IMG/VR virus record: IMGVR_UViG_3300045741_000574
Span: 1 to 43,845 of that record
DNA from: a virus
DNA: 43,845 bases
Direction: 5' to 3' (one strand)
The notes under the pieces are model-generated. The model ran no database searches and was not told the origin of the DNA. It worked only from the letters and a program-made list of their open reading frames with translations. A program made the translations under genes and the position numbers. How positions within the stretch are numbered: the stretch's first letter is position 1; each line of letters starts with the position of its first letter. Of the stretch, positions 7,607-15,524 are shown one piece after another.

Positions 7607-9088
7607 ATGGCTGACACCGGTCGTCTAGGGATCTTCTCGGATCCGCTGTACCTCCTCCTCGGCGCCGACATCGAGGAGTGGGTGTGGTTCACCGAAGGCC
7701 AGGTGACCGTATACGGCGCGTCTGCGTCGACGTACACGTTCGGCTCCACCACCGTCGGGAAGCGCGACGCGCACGCCGCGTCGGTCACGACGATCACGTT
7801 CTCGTCGACGACGGTCGGGAAGCTCACCGCTCGCGCAGCGTCGACGGTCACGATCACGTTCTCGTCGACGACGGTCGGGACCCGCATCCGGTTCGGCGTC
7901 TCGGCCGCCACGATCACGTTCTCGTCGACGACGGTCGGGAAGCTCGACGCGCACGCCGCGTCGGCCACGACGATCACGTTCGGCGCCTCCACCGTCGGTG
8001 AGGAGGAGGAGAAGGGAAGCTCGGCCACCACCGTCACGTTCGGTGCGACGACGGTCGGGACCCGCACCCGGTTCGGCGCCGCCGACATGCCGATCACGTT
8101 CGGCTCGACGACCGTGGGGAGGCTCTCGAAGTTCGGGGCGTCCTCGAGCTCGTACTCGTTCGACGCGACCACGAACGGGGTCAGGGAGAGGACCGGGCAG
8201 TCGGCGTCGACGATCACGTTCGACGCGACGACCGCCGGCGCGAGGATCGCTCGAGGGGAAGCGTCGCTCCTCGTGTCCGCTTCCGTCGCTTCCGTCGCTT
8301 CCGTCGCCGCGTACGCGCAGTCGTCGGTCGCGATCACGTTCACGGCCACCACCGTCGGTGTTCGCACCCGGCTCGGCGCGTCGGCCACCACGATCACGTT
8401 CTCGGCCGTCACGTCCGCGTCGCGCTCGACGAGCTCCGCTGCGTCGGCGTCGATCACGTTCGACGCGACGACCGCCGGTGAGAAGACGGCGAAGGCATCG
8501 GCCGCCGCGACCTTCACCACCGACGTGTACTCGCGTGGCTACGTCGGGGAGGACGGCGTCTCGACCATCGACCTGGCGTTCACCGCGGTCACATCCGGGT
8601 ACGCGACGGTGAAGGCGTCGTCGAGCTCTTCGTGGTCCGCGACGATCACGACGGTCGGGACCCGAACCCGGTTCGGCGCTTCGAACGCGCCGATCGCGTT
8701 CACGTCGACGACCGTCGGGACCCGGGTCGCGCTCGCCGCGTCGGCGGTCGCGATCACGTTCTCCGCGACGACCGTCGGGCGGGAAGCGCACGCCGGCGTC
8801 GCCGCGCAGGAGTTTCGTCTCGAGATCACGTCGGCCGGCACCCGCGTCATCCGCGGCACCTCGACGACCTCGATCGCGTTCACGTCGACGACCGCCGCGA
8901 CCCGGGTCGTGCGCGGCCACTCGACGATGACGGTGGTGTTCGGCTCGACGACGGCCGGGACCGGTGGCGAGGAGCCCGCCGGCGGCGGCTCGTCGATGAT
9001 CGCGCCGCAGGCGCCCCGCACGCCGGCCGCAGCGGTGTTCGACGCCGACGAAGAGGCAGCCGTCGGGCTCGTCCTCGCGCTCGTCTAG
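7607..9088 (+). CDS. Tandem 20-residue repeat fibre protein
   Basis: A 493-residue protein. A short head (about 35 residues) is followed by some twenty copies of a 20-residue repeat with the core TITFSSTTVG, then a Gly/Pro-rich tail and a short acidic end. Each unit gives two short strands and a turn, suggesting a beta-solenoid or a long fibrous shaft, with Ser/Thr faces and conserved Val/Ile/Phe core positions. No enzymatic motif or cysteine is visible. The copies vary at the second half (KRDAHAAS, TRTRFGAS and similar), which may be surface-exposed. Ribosome site GAGGGAG precedes the ATG. The repeat architecture is seen directly; fibre function is inferred. Confidence 0.8.
   Translation: MADTGRLGIFSDPLYLLLGADIEEWVWFTEGQVTVYGASASTYTFGSTTVGKRDAHAASVTTITFSSTTVGKLTARAASTVTITFSSTTVGTRIRFGVSAATITFSSTTVGKLDAHAASATTITFGASTVGEEEEKGSSATTVTFGATTVGTRTRFGAADMPITFGSTTVGRLSKFGASSSSYSFDATTNGVRERTGQSASTITFDATTAGARIARGEASLLVSASVASVASVAAYAQSSVAITFTATTVGVRTRLGASATTITFSAVTSASRSTSSAASASITFDATTAGEKTAKASAAATFTTDVYSRGYVGEDGVSTIDLAFTAVTSGYATVKASSSSSWSATITTVGTRTRFGASNAPIAFTSTTVGTRVALAASAVAITFSATTVGREAHAGVAAQEFRLEITSAGTRVIRGTSTTSIAFTSTTAATRVVRGHSTMTVVFGSTTAGTGGEEPAGGGSSMIAPQAPRTPAAAVFDADEEAAVGLVLALV
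7717..8960 (+). repeat. 60-bp tandem coding repeat, about 20 copies
   Basis: The DNA repeats with a period of exactly 60 bases; the most constant block is CGATCACGTTCTCGTCGACG and variants. Copies around 7780-7980 are nearly identical, while those near 8500-8640 have diverged. A 9-base run of TTCCGTCGC (about 8280-8310) is nested inside. The pattern suggests expansion by recombination or slippage and later drift. Confidence 0.9.
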
Positions 9089-9286
9089 AGTGCGACCCAA
9101 CGAGTGAGCGGGTTGATGCCCCAGGCGCCTTCCTCGTGGGCGTTCGGGTTGGGACCCTGACAAGTACCTCCACACGCGGCTGTCGTCGCCGCGGCTGGGG
9201 CGTCCCCGCTTCTCGTGCAGAGCTCGGGACGAGCTCCGAGGGCCCGCTCCCCATCGACCCTGGGGGCGGGTCATCGGTGGCACCCG
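9089..9286. other. Non-coding gap between fibre cassette and protease block
   Basis: About 200 bases without a convincing gene; the best ATG (9111-9120 region) reads only 14 codons. It contains a GAGCTC-gggac-GAGCTC dyad near 9220 and a GC-rich CCCGCTCCCC/GGGGGCGGG hairpin (about 9244-9270), plausibly a terminator for the fibre cassette, just before the next late motif. Confidence 0.5.
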
Positions 9287-9300
9287 CCGATAGACGAAGG
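9287..9300 (+). promoter_or_regulatory. Late-block start motif, site 5 (protease/capsid block)
   Basis: CCGATAGACGAAGG, 18 bases before the ATG of the prohead protease at 9305. Confidence 0.8.
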
Positions 9301-9304
9301 TGAG

Positions 9305-10192
9305 ATGAGCACATCCGCCTTCACCCCGCCCGCGCTGCCCGCTCTCGAGCGGCGCTTCGCCACCCTCGACGGCTTCGAGATCCGCTCAGGACGCGGAGGC
9401 CGCATGGAGTTCGAGGGCCACGCAGCCGTCTTCGAGAAGCGCAGCAAGCCGCTCGGCGGCGACACGTTCACCGAGGACATTCGCCGCGGCGCGTTCCGCA
9501 AGGCGATCCCCTCCTCGGACGTGCGGTTCCTCCTCAACCACGACGAGAACCAGCCGCTCGCGCGCTCCAGCGTCCGCAGCGGCCCCGGGTCGCTTCGCCT
9601 GAGCGAGGACACGAAGGGCCTCGCCGTCGACGCGGAGTGGCCGAACACGACGCTCGCACGCGACCTCGCGGAGCTCGTCGACAGCGGCGTCGTGAACGAG
9701 ATGTCGTTCGCGTGGCCGCGCGGCGCCGTCGTCGACCAGTGGGCCCCGGCCCGCGACGGCGAGAGGCACGCGCGCCGCAGCATCGTCGAGTTCAAGGCTC
9801 TCCGCGACGTGAGCCTTGTCACGTTCCCCGCCTACCCCGACGCGAACGACGCAGCGATGCGGTCGCTCACCGTCGCCGGCGTGGAGATCATCACCGAAGG
9901 CGACGAGGTCCTCGAGGACGCCCTCAGGTCCGTTGCCGAAAGCATCCACTCGGGCGAGCGTCACGCGACCCCGGAGGAACGCTTCGCGATCGACGAAGCG
10001 TACGCACGACTGAACCTGCTCTCCCCCTGGATCGAGGAGCGCGCCCGCCGGGCATTCGGCAACGCAGCAGCGGGCGACGGCCACCAGGGAGCCGAAGGAG
10101 ACGAAGGGGACGAGCCGGGCGCCGTGGGAGACGAGCGGAAGCTCGTGTCAGCGCGGGCGAGGCAGCACAAGTACCGCTCCCTCCTCCTCTGA
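9305..10192 (+). CDS. HK97-type prohead protease
   Basis: A 295-residue serine protease (U35-like) that matures the capsid by removing scaffold segments. The conserved catalytic His lies in LLNHDENQPLARSS (about residue 79) and the Ser in VVNEMSFAWPRGA (about 134); FKALRDVSLVTFPAYPDANDA follows, as in the family. The N-terminal FEGHAAVFEKRSKPLGG is also typical. The charged C-terminal tail (from about 235) may be a scaffold-like segment. The chosen ATG follows the late motif; an in-frame GTG upstream would translate the non-coding gap. Confidence 0.92.
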   Translation: MSTSAFTPPALPALERRFATLDGFEIRSGRGGRMEFEGHAAVFEKRSKPLGGDTFTEDIRRGAFRKAIPSSDVRFLLNHDENQPLARSSVRSGPGSLRLSEDTKGLAVDAEWPNTTLARDLAELVDSGVVNEMSFAWPRGAVVDQWAPARDGERHARRSIVEFKALRDVSLVTFPAYPDANDAAMRSLTVAGVEIITEGDEVLEDALRSVAESIHSGERHATPEERFAIDEAYARLNLLSPWIEERARRAFGNAAAGDGHQGAEGDEGDEPGAVGDERKLVSARARQHKYRSLLL

Positions 10193-10203
10193 AAGGACCC
10201 ACG

Positions 10204-11442
10204 ATGAGCAACGTCGTGAAGATCGAGCAGCTTCGCGAGAAGCGCGCGAAGCTCCACACCGAGATGGGCGAAATCCTCGAGCGCGCCGACAGCGAGGGCA
10301 TGCTGAAGGCCGAGGACGCCGCCGAGTACGACAAGCGCGAGGCCGAGTTCGACGTGGTCACCCTCCAGGTCGGCCGCCTCGAGAAGTACGACGGCATCGA
10401 CGCCATCAGCCAGCGCAAGGCCACCGGCGGCGACGCCGACGGCGACGAGCGTCGCGGCGACGGCGGCGACCAGGGCGACACCGGCGGGTTCCGTCGGAAG
10501 AAGCCCGACAACCCGTTCGAGAAGCGCGAGTACGCCGAGGCGTTCGACGCGTACCTCCACGGCGAGATCGTCGACCCCGAGGTCCGGGCAGCGATGCAGG
10601 TCGGGACCGCGTCCGAGGGCGGCTACACCGTCGCGGACGAGTGGTACCGCCGCCTCATCGAGTCCGAGCGCGAGTTCGGGATCATGCTCCAGAAGGCGAC
10701 GATCATCCGCACGGCCGACAGCGGCCAGCTGAAGATCCCGAAGGTCGCGACCTCCGGGACCGCCGCGCTGACCGCGGAGGAGGCCGCGTACACCGAGAGC
10801 GAGGACACGTTCGGCCAGGCCGTCATGGACTCGTACAAGATCGGCACGCTGATCAAGATCTCGGACGAGCTCCTCCACGACTCGATGTTCGACCTCGGCG
10901 CGTTCATCGCGCGTCGGGCCGGGCAGGCGATCGGGATCAAGGCGAACACGTACATGGTCACCGGGACCGGGTCGGCGCAGCCGAACGGGATCACGGTCGC
11001 CGCGACCGTCGGGAAGACCGCGGCCGCGACCGGCGCGATCACCTCGGACGAGCTCATCGACCTGTTCCACTCGCTCCTCAGCCCCTACCGCAACCGCGCG
11101 GACTTCATGCTGAAGGACTCGACGGCAGCGGCGATCCGGAAGCTGAAGGACGGGAACAGCCAGTACCTCTGGCAGCCGGGCCTCCAGGCCGGCCAGCCCG
11201 ACGTGCTGCTCGGCCGTCCCGTCTACACCGACCCGGACATGCCGGCCCTCGGCGCGTCCGCGATCACGGTCGTGTTCGGCGTCCTCGAGGAGTACTGGGT
11301 CCGCGAGGTCGGGACCGCGACGGTGAAGGTGCTCAACGAGCTCTACGCCGTCAACGGCCAGGTCGGCTACCGCGTCGATCGTCGCCTCGACGGCGAGCTC
11401 ATCGACACGGCAGCCGTGCGGACGCTGCAGCAGGCCGCGTAG
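10204..11442 (+). CDS. HK97-type major capsid protein
   Basis: A 412-residue capsid protein. Residues 1-110 form the coiled, charged delta domain (EQLREKRAKLHTEMGEILER, then an Asp/Gly-rich linker) expected to be cut off by the neighbouring protease. The mature fold follows, with VGTASEGGYTVADEWYRRLI, the DSYKIGTLIKISDELLHDS segment, FIARRAGQAIGIKANTYMV and the closing VGYRVDRRLDGELID. A ribosome site (GAAAGGA) precedes the ATG. A perfect 15-bp hairpin follows the stop. Confidence 0.95.
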   Translation: MSNVVKIEQLREKRAKLHTEMGEILERADSEGMLKAEDAAEYDKREAEFDVVTLQVGRLEKYDGIDAISQRKATGGDADGDERRGDGGDQGDTGGFRRKKPDNPFEKREYAEAFDAYLHGEIVDPEVRAAMQVGTASEGGYTVADEWYRRLIESEREFGIMLQKATIIRTADSGQLKIPKVATSGTAALTAEEAAYTESEDTFGQAVMDSYKIGTLIKISDELLHDSMFDLGAFIARRAGQAIGIKANTYMVTGTGSAQPNGITVAATVGKTAAATGAITSDELIDLFHSLLSPYRNRADFMLKDSTAAAIRKLKDGNSQYLWQPGLQAGQPDVLLGRPVYTDPDMPALGASAITVVFGVLEEYWVREVGTATVKVLNELYAVNGQVGYRVDRRLDGELIDTAAVRTLQQAA

Positions 11443-11449
11443 CCCACTC

Positions 11450-11487
11450 GTTCTCGGGGGGCGTCCGAGGGTACGCCCCCCGAGAAC
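11450..11487 (+). terminator. 15-bp hairpin after the capsid gene
   Basis: GTTCTCGGGGGGCGT (11450-11464) pairs perfectly with 11473-11487 across an 8-base loop. No T-run follows, as is common for actinobacterial terminators. It probably trims transcription after the capsid gene or stabilises its mRNA. Confidence 0.75.
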
Positions 11488-11512
11488 CATCTCGACCCTC
11501 GGAGGTGACGAA

Positions 11513-11866
11513 GTGCAGGTACTGATGAACACGTCGCTGGCCGGGATCGGCTGGTCGGCGCACGCCGGCGACATCCTCGAGGTCGACGCCGCGCACGCCG
11601 CCCGCTTCCTCGAGGCCGGGATCGTCAGCGAGATCCGCCCGGGCGTCGACCGGCTCGAGGACCGCGCCGTCGTCGTCTACCCGGGCGAGGACATCCCTGA
11701 CCCGCACCCGCGGGCCGAGAGCCCCTCACGCGAGGCGACCGTCGGTGACGACGCGATCGTCGAGGGTGAGGAGCCCGCCGAGGAGGTCGCGCTCGACGAC
11801 GCCGAGGAGGCCACCGACGGCGAGGCCGTCGAGAGCCCGGAGTCGAAGCGGCCGCGGAAGAGGTAG
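11513..11866 (+). CDS. Head-associated small protein (DUF7302-like)
   Basis: A 117-residue protein whose first 45 residues match a family usually found just after the capsid gene: MQVLMNTSLAGIGWSAHAGD, then VDAAHAARFLEAGIVSEI. The rest is an acidic, disordered tail ending in a basic KRPRKR. GTG start behind a strong GGAGGTGACGAA site. The function of the family is not known to me; head completion or a small capsid component is likely from position. Confidence 0.7.
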   Translation: MQVLMNTSLAGIGWSAHAGDILEVDAAHAARFLEAGIVSEIRPGVDRLEDRAVVVYPGEDIPDPHPRAESPSREATVGDDAIVEGEEPAEEVALDDAEEATDGEAVESPESKRPRKR

Positions 11867-11869
11867 GCC

Positions 11870-12481
11870 ATGAGCCGTGAGATCTGCACCCTGGCCGACG
11901 TGAAGAAGCTCGTGCCCGGGTACGGGGACGACTCCGACGACGTGCTGAACGCGCTGATCCCCGCTGAGTCGGTGACCGCGCATCGCGACACGGGCCGGGA
12001 GTTCGTCACGATCGCAGGCCTCACGACCCGCCTGTTCGACATCACCGACCGGCACGTCGCCAAGCGCGTCGTGCCGGTCGGTGACATGACGACCGTCACC
12101 ACGGTGACGCTGAAGGACCTGAACGGCACGTCGCTCGGGACGACCACGTCGTTCGTGCGGCTCGGCGCCGACGGGAACCGCAACCGGCAGGAGTGGGAGC
12201 CGGTCACCCACCTGTGGTTCCCGGAGGGGATGGACTCGCCGGCGGCGCTCGCGAAGGACACGGTGCTCGAGGTCGTCGGCGTCTGGGGGTTCCCCGACCT
12301 TCCCGAGGACCTCGTGATGGCCGTCGCGAAGATGGTGCTCGTCCGCTACCTCTCCGACGCCGCGTCCGCCGGCTCGTCGCTCGCTGACGCGCTCAACGAG
12401 CAGGGGTTCAACGCCGGCACCGCGTTCGCGTCCGCGCAGGACACGTTCGACTCGTACCGGCTCACCGAGTTCGCGTCGTGA
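11870..12481 (+). CDS. Head-tail adaptor (HK97 gp6-like)
   Basis: A 203-residue protein beginning with a helical CTLADVKKLVPGYGDDSDDV and containing WGFPDLPEDLVMAVAKMVLV, both typical of the gp6-like adaptor that binds beneath the portal. The middle is beta (VTTVTLKDLNGTSLGTTTSF). Its stop overlaps the GTG of the next gene, as elsewhere in this connector cluster. Function as the first connector ring is inferred from family and order. Confidence 0.75.
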   Translation: MSREICTLADVKKLVPGYGDDSDDVLNALIPAESVTAHRDTGREFVTIAGLTTRLFDITDRHVAKRVVPVGDMTTVTTVTLKDLNGTSLGTTTSFVRLGADGNRNRQEWEPVTHLWFPEGMDSPAALAKDTVLEVVGVWGFPDLPEDLVMAVAKMVLVRYLSDAASAGSSLADALNEQGFNAGTAFASAQDTFDSYRLTEFAS

Positions 12482-12903
12482 TCATCGGGGACTTCCTCGA
12501 CGCGCTGAAGGCCGACCTCGTCACGCAGTACCCGGACGCCGAGGTGCTGCGCGGCGAACGGACGGGGAAGGCGACCGCCCGCGCCGTCGTGTGCGTGTTC
12601 TGGTCCGGCAACCGTGAGGTCGGCAACATCGTGCAGGTCGCGGAGGCCCAGGTGACGGTGCGCTACTGGCCCGTCAGCCCGAAGGTGCGCGACGACGCGC
12701 CGAGCGGTGTGCGCGACACGACCCCGCTCGAGGAGGCCGGCGTCGCGCTCCAGGCATTCCTCCAGACGAAGCAGGTTGCGTACCGCTCGACCGGCGTGTG
12801 GTTCCTGCGATGCACGTCGGTGGTGCCGTCGTACGACCCGGAGGAGTGGGGCGTCGAGGCGACGATCACCTGCCAGTTCAAGAACCCGGCGACGCTGCCG
12901 TGA
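12478..12903 (+). CDS. Head-closure or tail-terminator protein
   Basis: A 141-residue protein with an N-terminal helix (FLDALKADLVTQYPDAEVLR), a beta core (AQVTVRYWPVSPKVRDD) and a final WGVEATITCQF strand. This layout and its place between the adaptor and the gp10-like neck protein fit a tail terminator or head-closure ring. GTG start, four-base overlap with the adaptor. Which of the two connector roles applies cannot be told from sequence alone. Confidence 0.65.
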   Translation: MIIGDFLDALKADLVTQYPDAEVLRGERTGKATARAVVCVFWSGNREVGNIVQVAEAQVTVRYWPVSPKVRDDAPSGVRDTTPLEEAGVALQAFLQTKQVAYRSTGVWFLRCTSVVPSYDPEEWGVEATITCQFKNPATLP

Positions 12904-13355
12904 TCAAGGTCGACGTGATCTCCCGCATCGGGTGGGATCGCGAGATGAACGAGGACCTCGACGCGCTCGTGAAGGAAGCGGTGCGGCTCGCGACGCTCGA
13001 CATGGCGATCGCCGCCGTCGAGCTCGCCCGCCCTCGGGCGCGCGGCGGCCACCACCGCCACATGCGCGAGATCACCGAGATGGTCGTGTTCCCGTTCGCG
13101 GAGGGATGGAGCTCCGGGTTCGAGGGCGGGATCGTGTCCCCGACGTGGTACGCGTGGTTCCAGTCGAGCGGCACGCTCGGGGCCCGCGTGAAGCCGGTGA
13201 AGCAGGCAACGCTCGACCGGCGCTCGAGCCCGTCGGGCCGCGCGCGGTTCGCGAAGGTCGCCGGCCGCCGCGGCATCACGCCGCTGCTGTTCTTCGAGGA
13301 GGCCTCGAAGGCCGGCCGCACGTCCCTGAAGTCTCGCGTCGACGCGCTCACCTGA
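12900..13355 (+). CDS. Neck protein, HK97 gp10-like
   Basis: A 151-residue protein from a GTG overlapping the previous stop (a longer in-frame version would read through the preceding gene). It has a long N-terminal helix (NEDLDALVKEAVRLATLDMA), HMREITEMVVFPF, the YAWFQSSGT segment typical of gp10-like proteins (usually YA.fvE.GT) and a C-terminal GITPLLFFEEASKAG helix. These proteins join head and tail. The family call is moderate. Confidence 0.65.
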   Translation: MIKVDVISRIGWDREMNEDLDALVKEAVRLATLDMAIAAVELARPRARGGHHRHMREITEMVVFPFAEGWSSGFEGGIVSPTWYAWFQSSGTLGARVKPVKQATLDRRSSPSGRARFAKVAGRRGITPLLFFEEASKAGRTSLKSRVDALT

Positions 13356-13364
13356 GCCGACCCG

Positions 13365-13378
13365 CCGATAGACGAAGG
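13365..13378 (+). promoter_or_regulatory. Late-block start motif, site 6 (tail tube block)
   Basis: CCGATAGACGAAGG, 16 bases before the ATG at 13381. Confidence 0.8.
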
Positions 13379-13380
13379 TG

Positions 13381-13617
13381 ATGAGCGAGACGGAGGGAGC
13401 ACCGATGGTTAGGTTCGTGCCGGCCGACAACGCGGTCGTGAGCACGACCGGCGCTGACGGCGTCACCTTCGTCGTGTCGAAGGAAGGCTTCTCGACAGAC
13501 GACCCGTCGGTGATCGCGGTCCTCGACCGCACGCGGGGCGTGAAGCGCGCCGCACCCGAGAAGAAGAAGCCGTCCGCACCCGAAACCCAGTCCCGCACTG
13601 TCGGGGAGGAGGAGTAG
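13381..13617 (+). CDS. Small protein before the tail tube gene
   Basis: A 78-residue protein. Residues 9-55 have a short beta domain (MVRFVPADNAVVSTTGADGV, then FVVSKEGFSTDDPSVIAVLD) ending in TRGVKRA; the tail is Lys/Pro/Glu-rich. It resembles in plan the small protein after the capsid gene. The ATG was chosen over an adjacent upstream GTG that overlaps the motif. A head-tail joining or decoration role is suggested by position only. Confidence 0.65.
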   Translation: MSETEGAPMVRFVPADNAVVSTTGADGVTFVVSKEGFSTDDPSVIAVLDRTRGVKRAAPEKKKPSAPETQSRTVGEEE

Positions 13618-13620
13618 CCG

Positions 13621-14583
13621 ATGTCCGGGCATACCGGCCAGTTCTTCACCCTGGCGGCGGGGATCCAGTCCGCCAAGGGCACGCCGCAGGCCACACCGAA
13701 GGTGAAGCTGCGGATCACCGGGGGCGCCGTGCTCCCGGACCCCACCATCATCGACCTGCCCGAGACGGACAGCAGCTTCCAGCGGTCGAAGTCCGCGAAG
13801 GTCGGCCAGTCGATCGGCGGCGCGATCGAGGGGTTCTGGCGCACCGACGAGATCGCGTTCCTCGCGTACGCGCACCTCGGCGCTCTCGCCACCAGCGGCG
13901 CCGGCCCGTACGACCACCTCGCGACCGCGGCGGCGCAGACGAAGTACCTGACCCTGTTCCCCGCGTACGACGCGACCGCGCAGGTCGACAGGTACTCGGA
14001 CTGCAAGATCACCGAGCTCACGCTGCGCGGCTCCGGGCAGCAGGCGCTCAGCTACTCGGCCGGGTTCATGGGCCTCGTCGCCCTCATGGGCTCCACCGAC
14101 CCCGTGCTGACGCCGTCGGACCTCGACCCGCTTGTCTACCCGCACGTCACCGTCACCCTCGGCGGCTCCACCACCGACATCGTCGAGGCGTTCGAGCTCA
14201 CCTCGAGCCGGAACATGGAGGTCATCTACGGCGACACCGGGATGGCCGGGTCCGACGTGACCGGCGGCCGCTGGGGCGTCACGGGCCAGCTGACGATCCT
14301 GTTCGAGTCGGACGCGAAGCACCGCGCCTGGCTCACGAACGCGACCAACGGCACCGCGTCGAGCCCGATCATCTACACGGAGGCGCTGTCGATCCTCGCG
14401 AGCGCCGCCGCCGACGACCAGGTCACCGTCGACATGACGGCCGTCGAGCTTCGCCGCGTCGGGATGGAGCCGGACCCGTCGGGCAACGCGCTGCGGTTCA
14501 CGTACGAGTTCTCGGCGCAGCCGCAGCCGGACGCCGCCGACACGTTCTCGATCGCGGTCAGCAACAACGTCGTCAGCTACTAG
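13621..14583 (+). CDS. Major tail tube protein
   Basis: A 320-residue protein with the start (GQFFTLAAGIQSAKGTPQAT) and middle (IEGFWRTDEIAFLAYAHLGA) of the siphophage tail tube subunit family, which stacks into the hollow tail. Most of it is beta; GVTGQLTILFESDAKHRAWL and the closing AADTFSIAVSNNVVSY are consistent with that fold. It is followed by the assembly chaperones and the tape measure, the canonical order. Confidence 0.8.
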   Translation: MSGHTGQFFTLAAGIQSAKGTPQATPKVKLRITGGAVLPDPTIIDLPETDSSFQRSKSAKVGQSIGGAIEGFWRTDEIAFLAYAHLGALATSGAGPYDHLATAAAQTKYLTLFPAYDATAQVDRYSDCKITELTLRGSGQQALSYSAGFMGLVALMGSTDPVLTPSDLDPLVYPHVTVTLGGSTTDIVEAFELTSSRNMEVIYGDTGMAGSDVTGGRWGVTGQLTILFESDAKHRAWLTNATNGTASSPIIYTEALSILASAAADDQVTVDMTAVELRRVGMEPDPSGNALRFTYEFSAQPQPDAADTFSIAVSNNVVSY

Positions 14584-14589
14584 ACCGAG

Positions 14590-14766
14590 GTGAGCGGGCT
14601 GACCCCCGAGCAGGCTCGAGTCCTTCAGGCGCTGCGCCTGAAGGTGAAGGCCGCGAAGGGGCTGGTCCGCGACCTCAGCCAGGCGCTCGCTGAAGCCGAG
14701 CGTGTCCTCAACGTCGCAGAGCCCCAGGAGGCAGAGCGAGATGACCACCAGCAGCAAGCAGCATGA
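14590..14766 (+). CDS. Small helical protein between tail tube and chaperones
   Basis: A 58-residue reading frame with a GTG start eight bases after the tube stop. It reads GLTPEQARVLQALRLKVKAA then a second amphipathic helix (VRDLSQALAEAERVLNV) and a polar tail, and overlaps the next gene by 26 bases. Composition looks coding and the helices are regular, so translation is likely. No family was recognised. Confidence 0.5.
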   Translation: MSGLTPEQARVLQALRLKVKAAKGLVRDLSQALAEAERVLNVAEPQEAERDDHQQQAA

Positions 14767-15310
14767 CGCCGACGTTATCCGCGCGTGGCAGGACCGCGGC
14801 ACCCACGCCGTCACCTGTCCGTCTGGCGTCCGCCTGAAGATCGTGCTTCTCGGGCTCGCGACGCTCCTCCAGCGCGGCGAGATCCCCGACGCGCTCGTCA
14901 CGATCGCGATGGCCGAGTTCTCGCACGAGCTCGGCCAGACCGGCGTCGTGAAGGACATGATCGCGGAGGGGAAGCCGCAGAGCGAGGTGATCGAGGCGCT
15001 CACCGGCCTCGTCGAGTTCCAGCGGTGGCTGGCGTGCAAGTCGATCGTCGCGATCGAGCACGACGGCGCCTGGCACCCGATCGTCCTCGAGCCGGCGGAC
15101 TCCCTCGCGATCCCGGAGGACGACCTCGGGATGGTCGCGGAGATCGTGCAGCGTGAGCGCAACCGTGATGCTCGGGGGGTCACGATCGGCGTCGAGCCGT
15201 TGCAGCGGTGGGCCACCTTTCGTGAAGAGCACGGCTGCTCTGAGGATGGCTGCGAAGCATGCACGCGTGTCGTCGCAGCCTTTTCCAGCGTTGACGTGGG
15301 CGAGGTGTGA
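14741..15310 (+). CDS. Tail assembly chaperone, first part (G-like)
   Basis: A 189-residue protein upstream of the tape measure, the position of the G/GT chaperones that hold the tape measure during tail assembly. It has helices around LKIVLLGLATLLQRGEIPDA and MAEFSHELGQTGVVKDMIAE, and a C-terminal Cys-containing segment (HGCSEDGCEACTRVV). The ATG follows an AGGAGG site; a longer in-frame GTG is less likely. A second frame continues past its stop and probably forms a G-T fusion by a +1 shift at TTT-T (15281-15284). Confidence 0.75.
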   Translation: MTTSSKQHDADVIRAWQDRGTHAVTCPSGVRLKIVLLGLATLLQRGEIPDALVTIAMAEFSHELGQTGVVKDMIAEGKPQSEVIEALTGLVEFQRWLACKSIVAIEHDGAWHPIVLEPADSLAIPEDDLGMVAEIVQRERNRDARGVTIGVEPLQRWATFREEHGCSEDGCEACTRVVAAFSSVDVGEV

Positions 15311-15524
15311 CTGCGGATGCGGCTGGTCCGGGGAGGACGAGGTCACCCAGTTCCTGATCGAGGAAGCCGTCACGCTGCGGTGGCAGGCAACCGAGCAGCG
15401 GGCGCAGATGGAGGCGCTCGAGGAGTCACGGCAGCCGACCCCGGAGGAAGAGGCCGAGGCCAGGCACCAGAGGCTCGTCGAGATCGCGCAACGACAGATC
15501 GAGAAGACGCGTAGGAGACGCTGA
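15285..15524 (+). CDS. Tail assembly chaperone, T extension (frameshifted)
   Basis: This frame is +1 relative to the upstream chaperone and overlaps its last 26 bases. It encodes a Cys-rich start (TWARCDCGCGWSGEDEVTQF) and a long helical tail to RRRR, and its stop overlaps the tape measure ATG. It has no good ribosome site or ATG (only a TTG at 15291), which favours production by frameshifting. At 15281-15284 the in-frame codon TTT is followed by T, so a tRNA-Phe could re-pair perfectly one base downstream. An independent TTG start is the alternative. Confidence 0.6.
   Translation, partial: PALTWARCDCGCGWSGEDEVTQFLIEEAVTLRWQATEQRAQMEALEESRQPTPEEEAEARHQRLVEIAQRQIEKTRRRR

Noticed and set aside
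7717-8960. Regular 60-bp repeats as a CRISPR array
   Set aside because: The whole period is a continuous open frame, repeats are contiguous without unique spacers, and no cas genes are present.
9111-9160. 14-codon ATG frame and adjoining Arg-rich frames in the gap before the protease
   Set aside because: Too short, no ribosome site and no recognisable domain.
7156-9283. Long minus-strand frames with repeated VVDENVIV-like units
   Set aside because: They are antisense images of the 60-bp coding repeat; the plus frame has a ribosome site, correct context and fibre-like composition.
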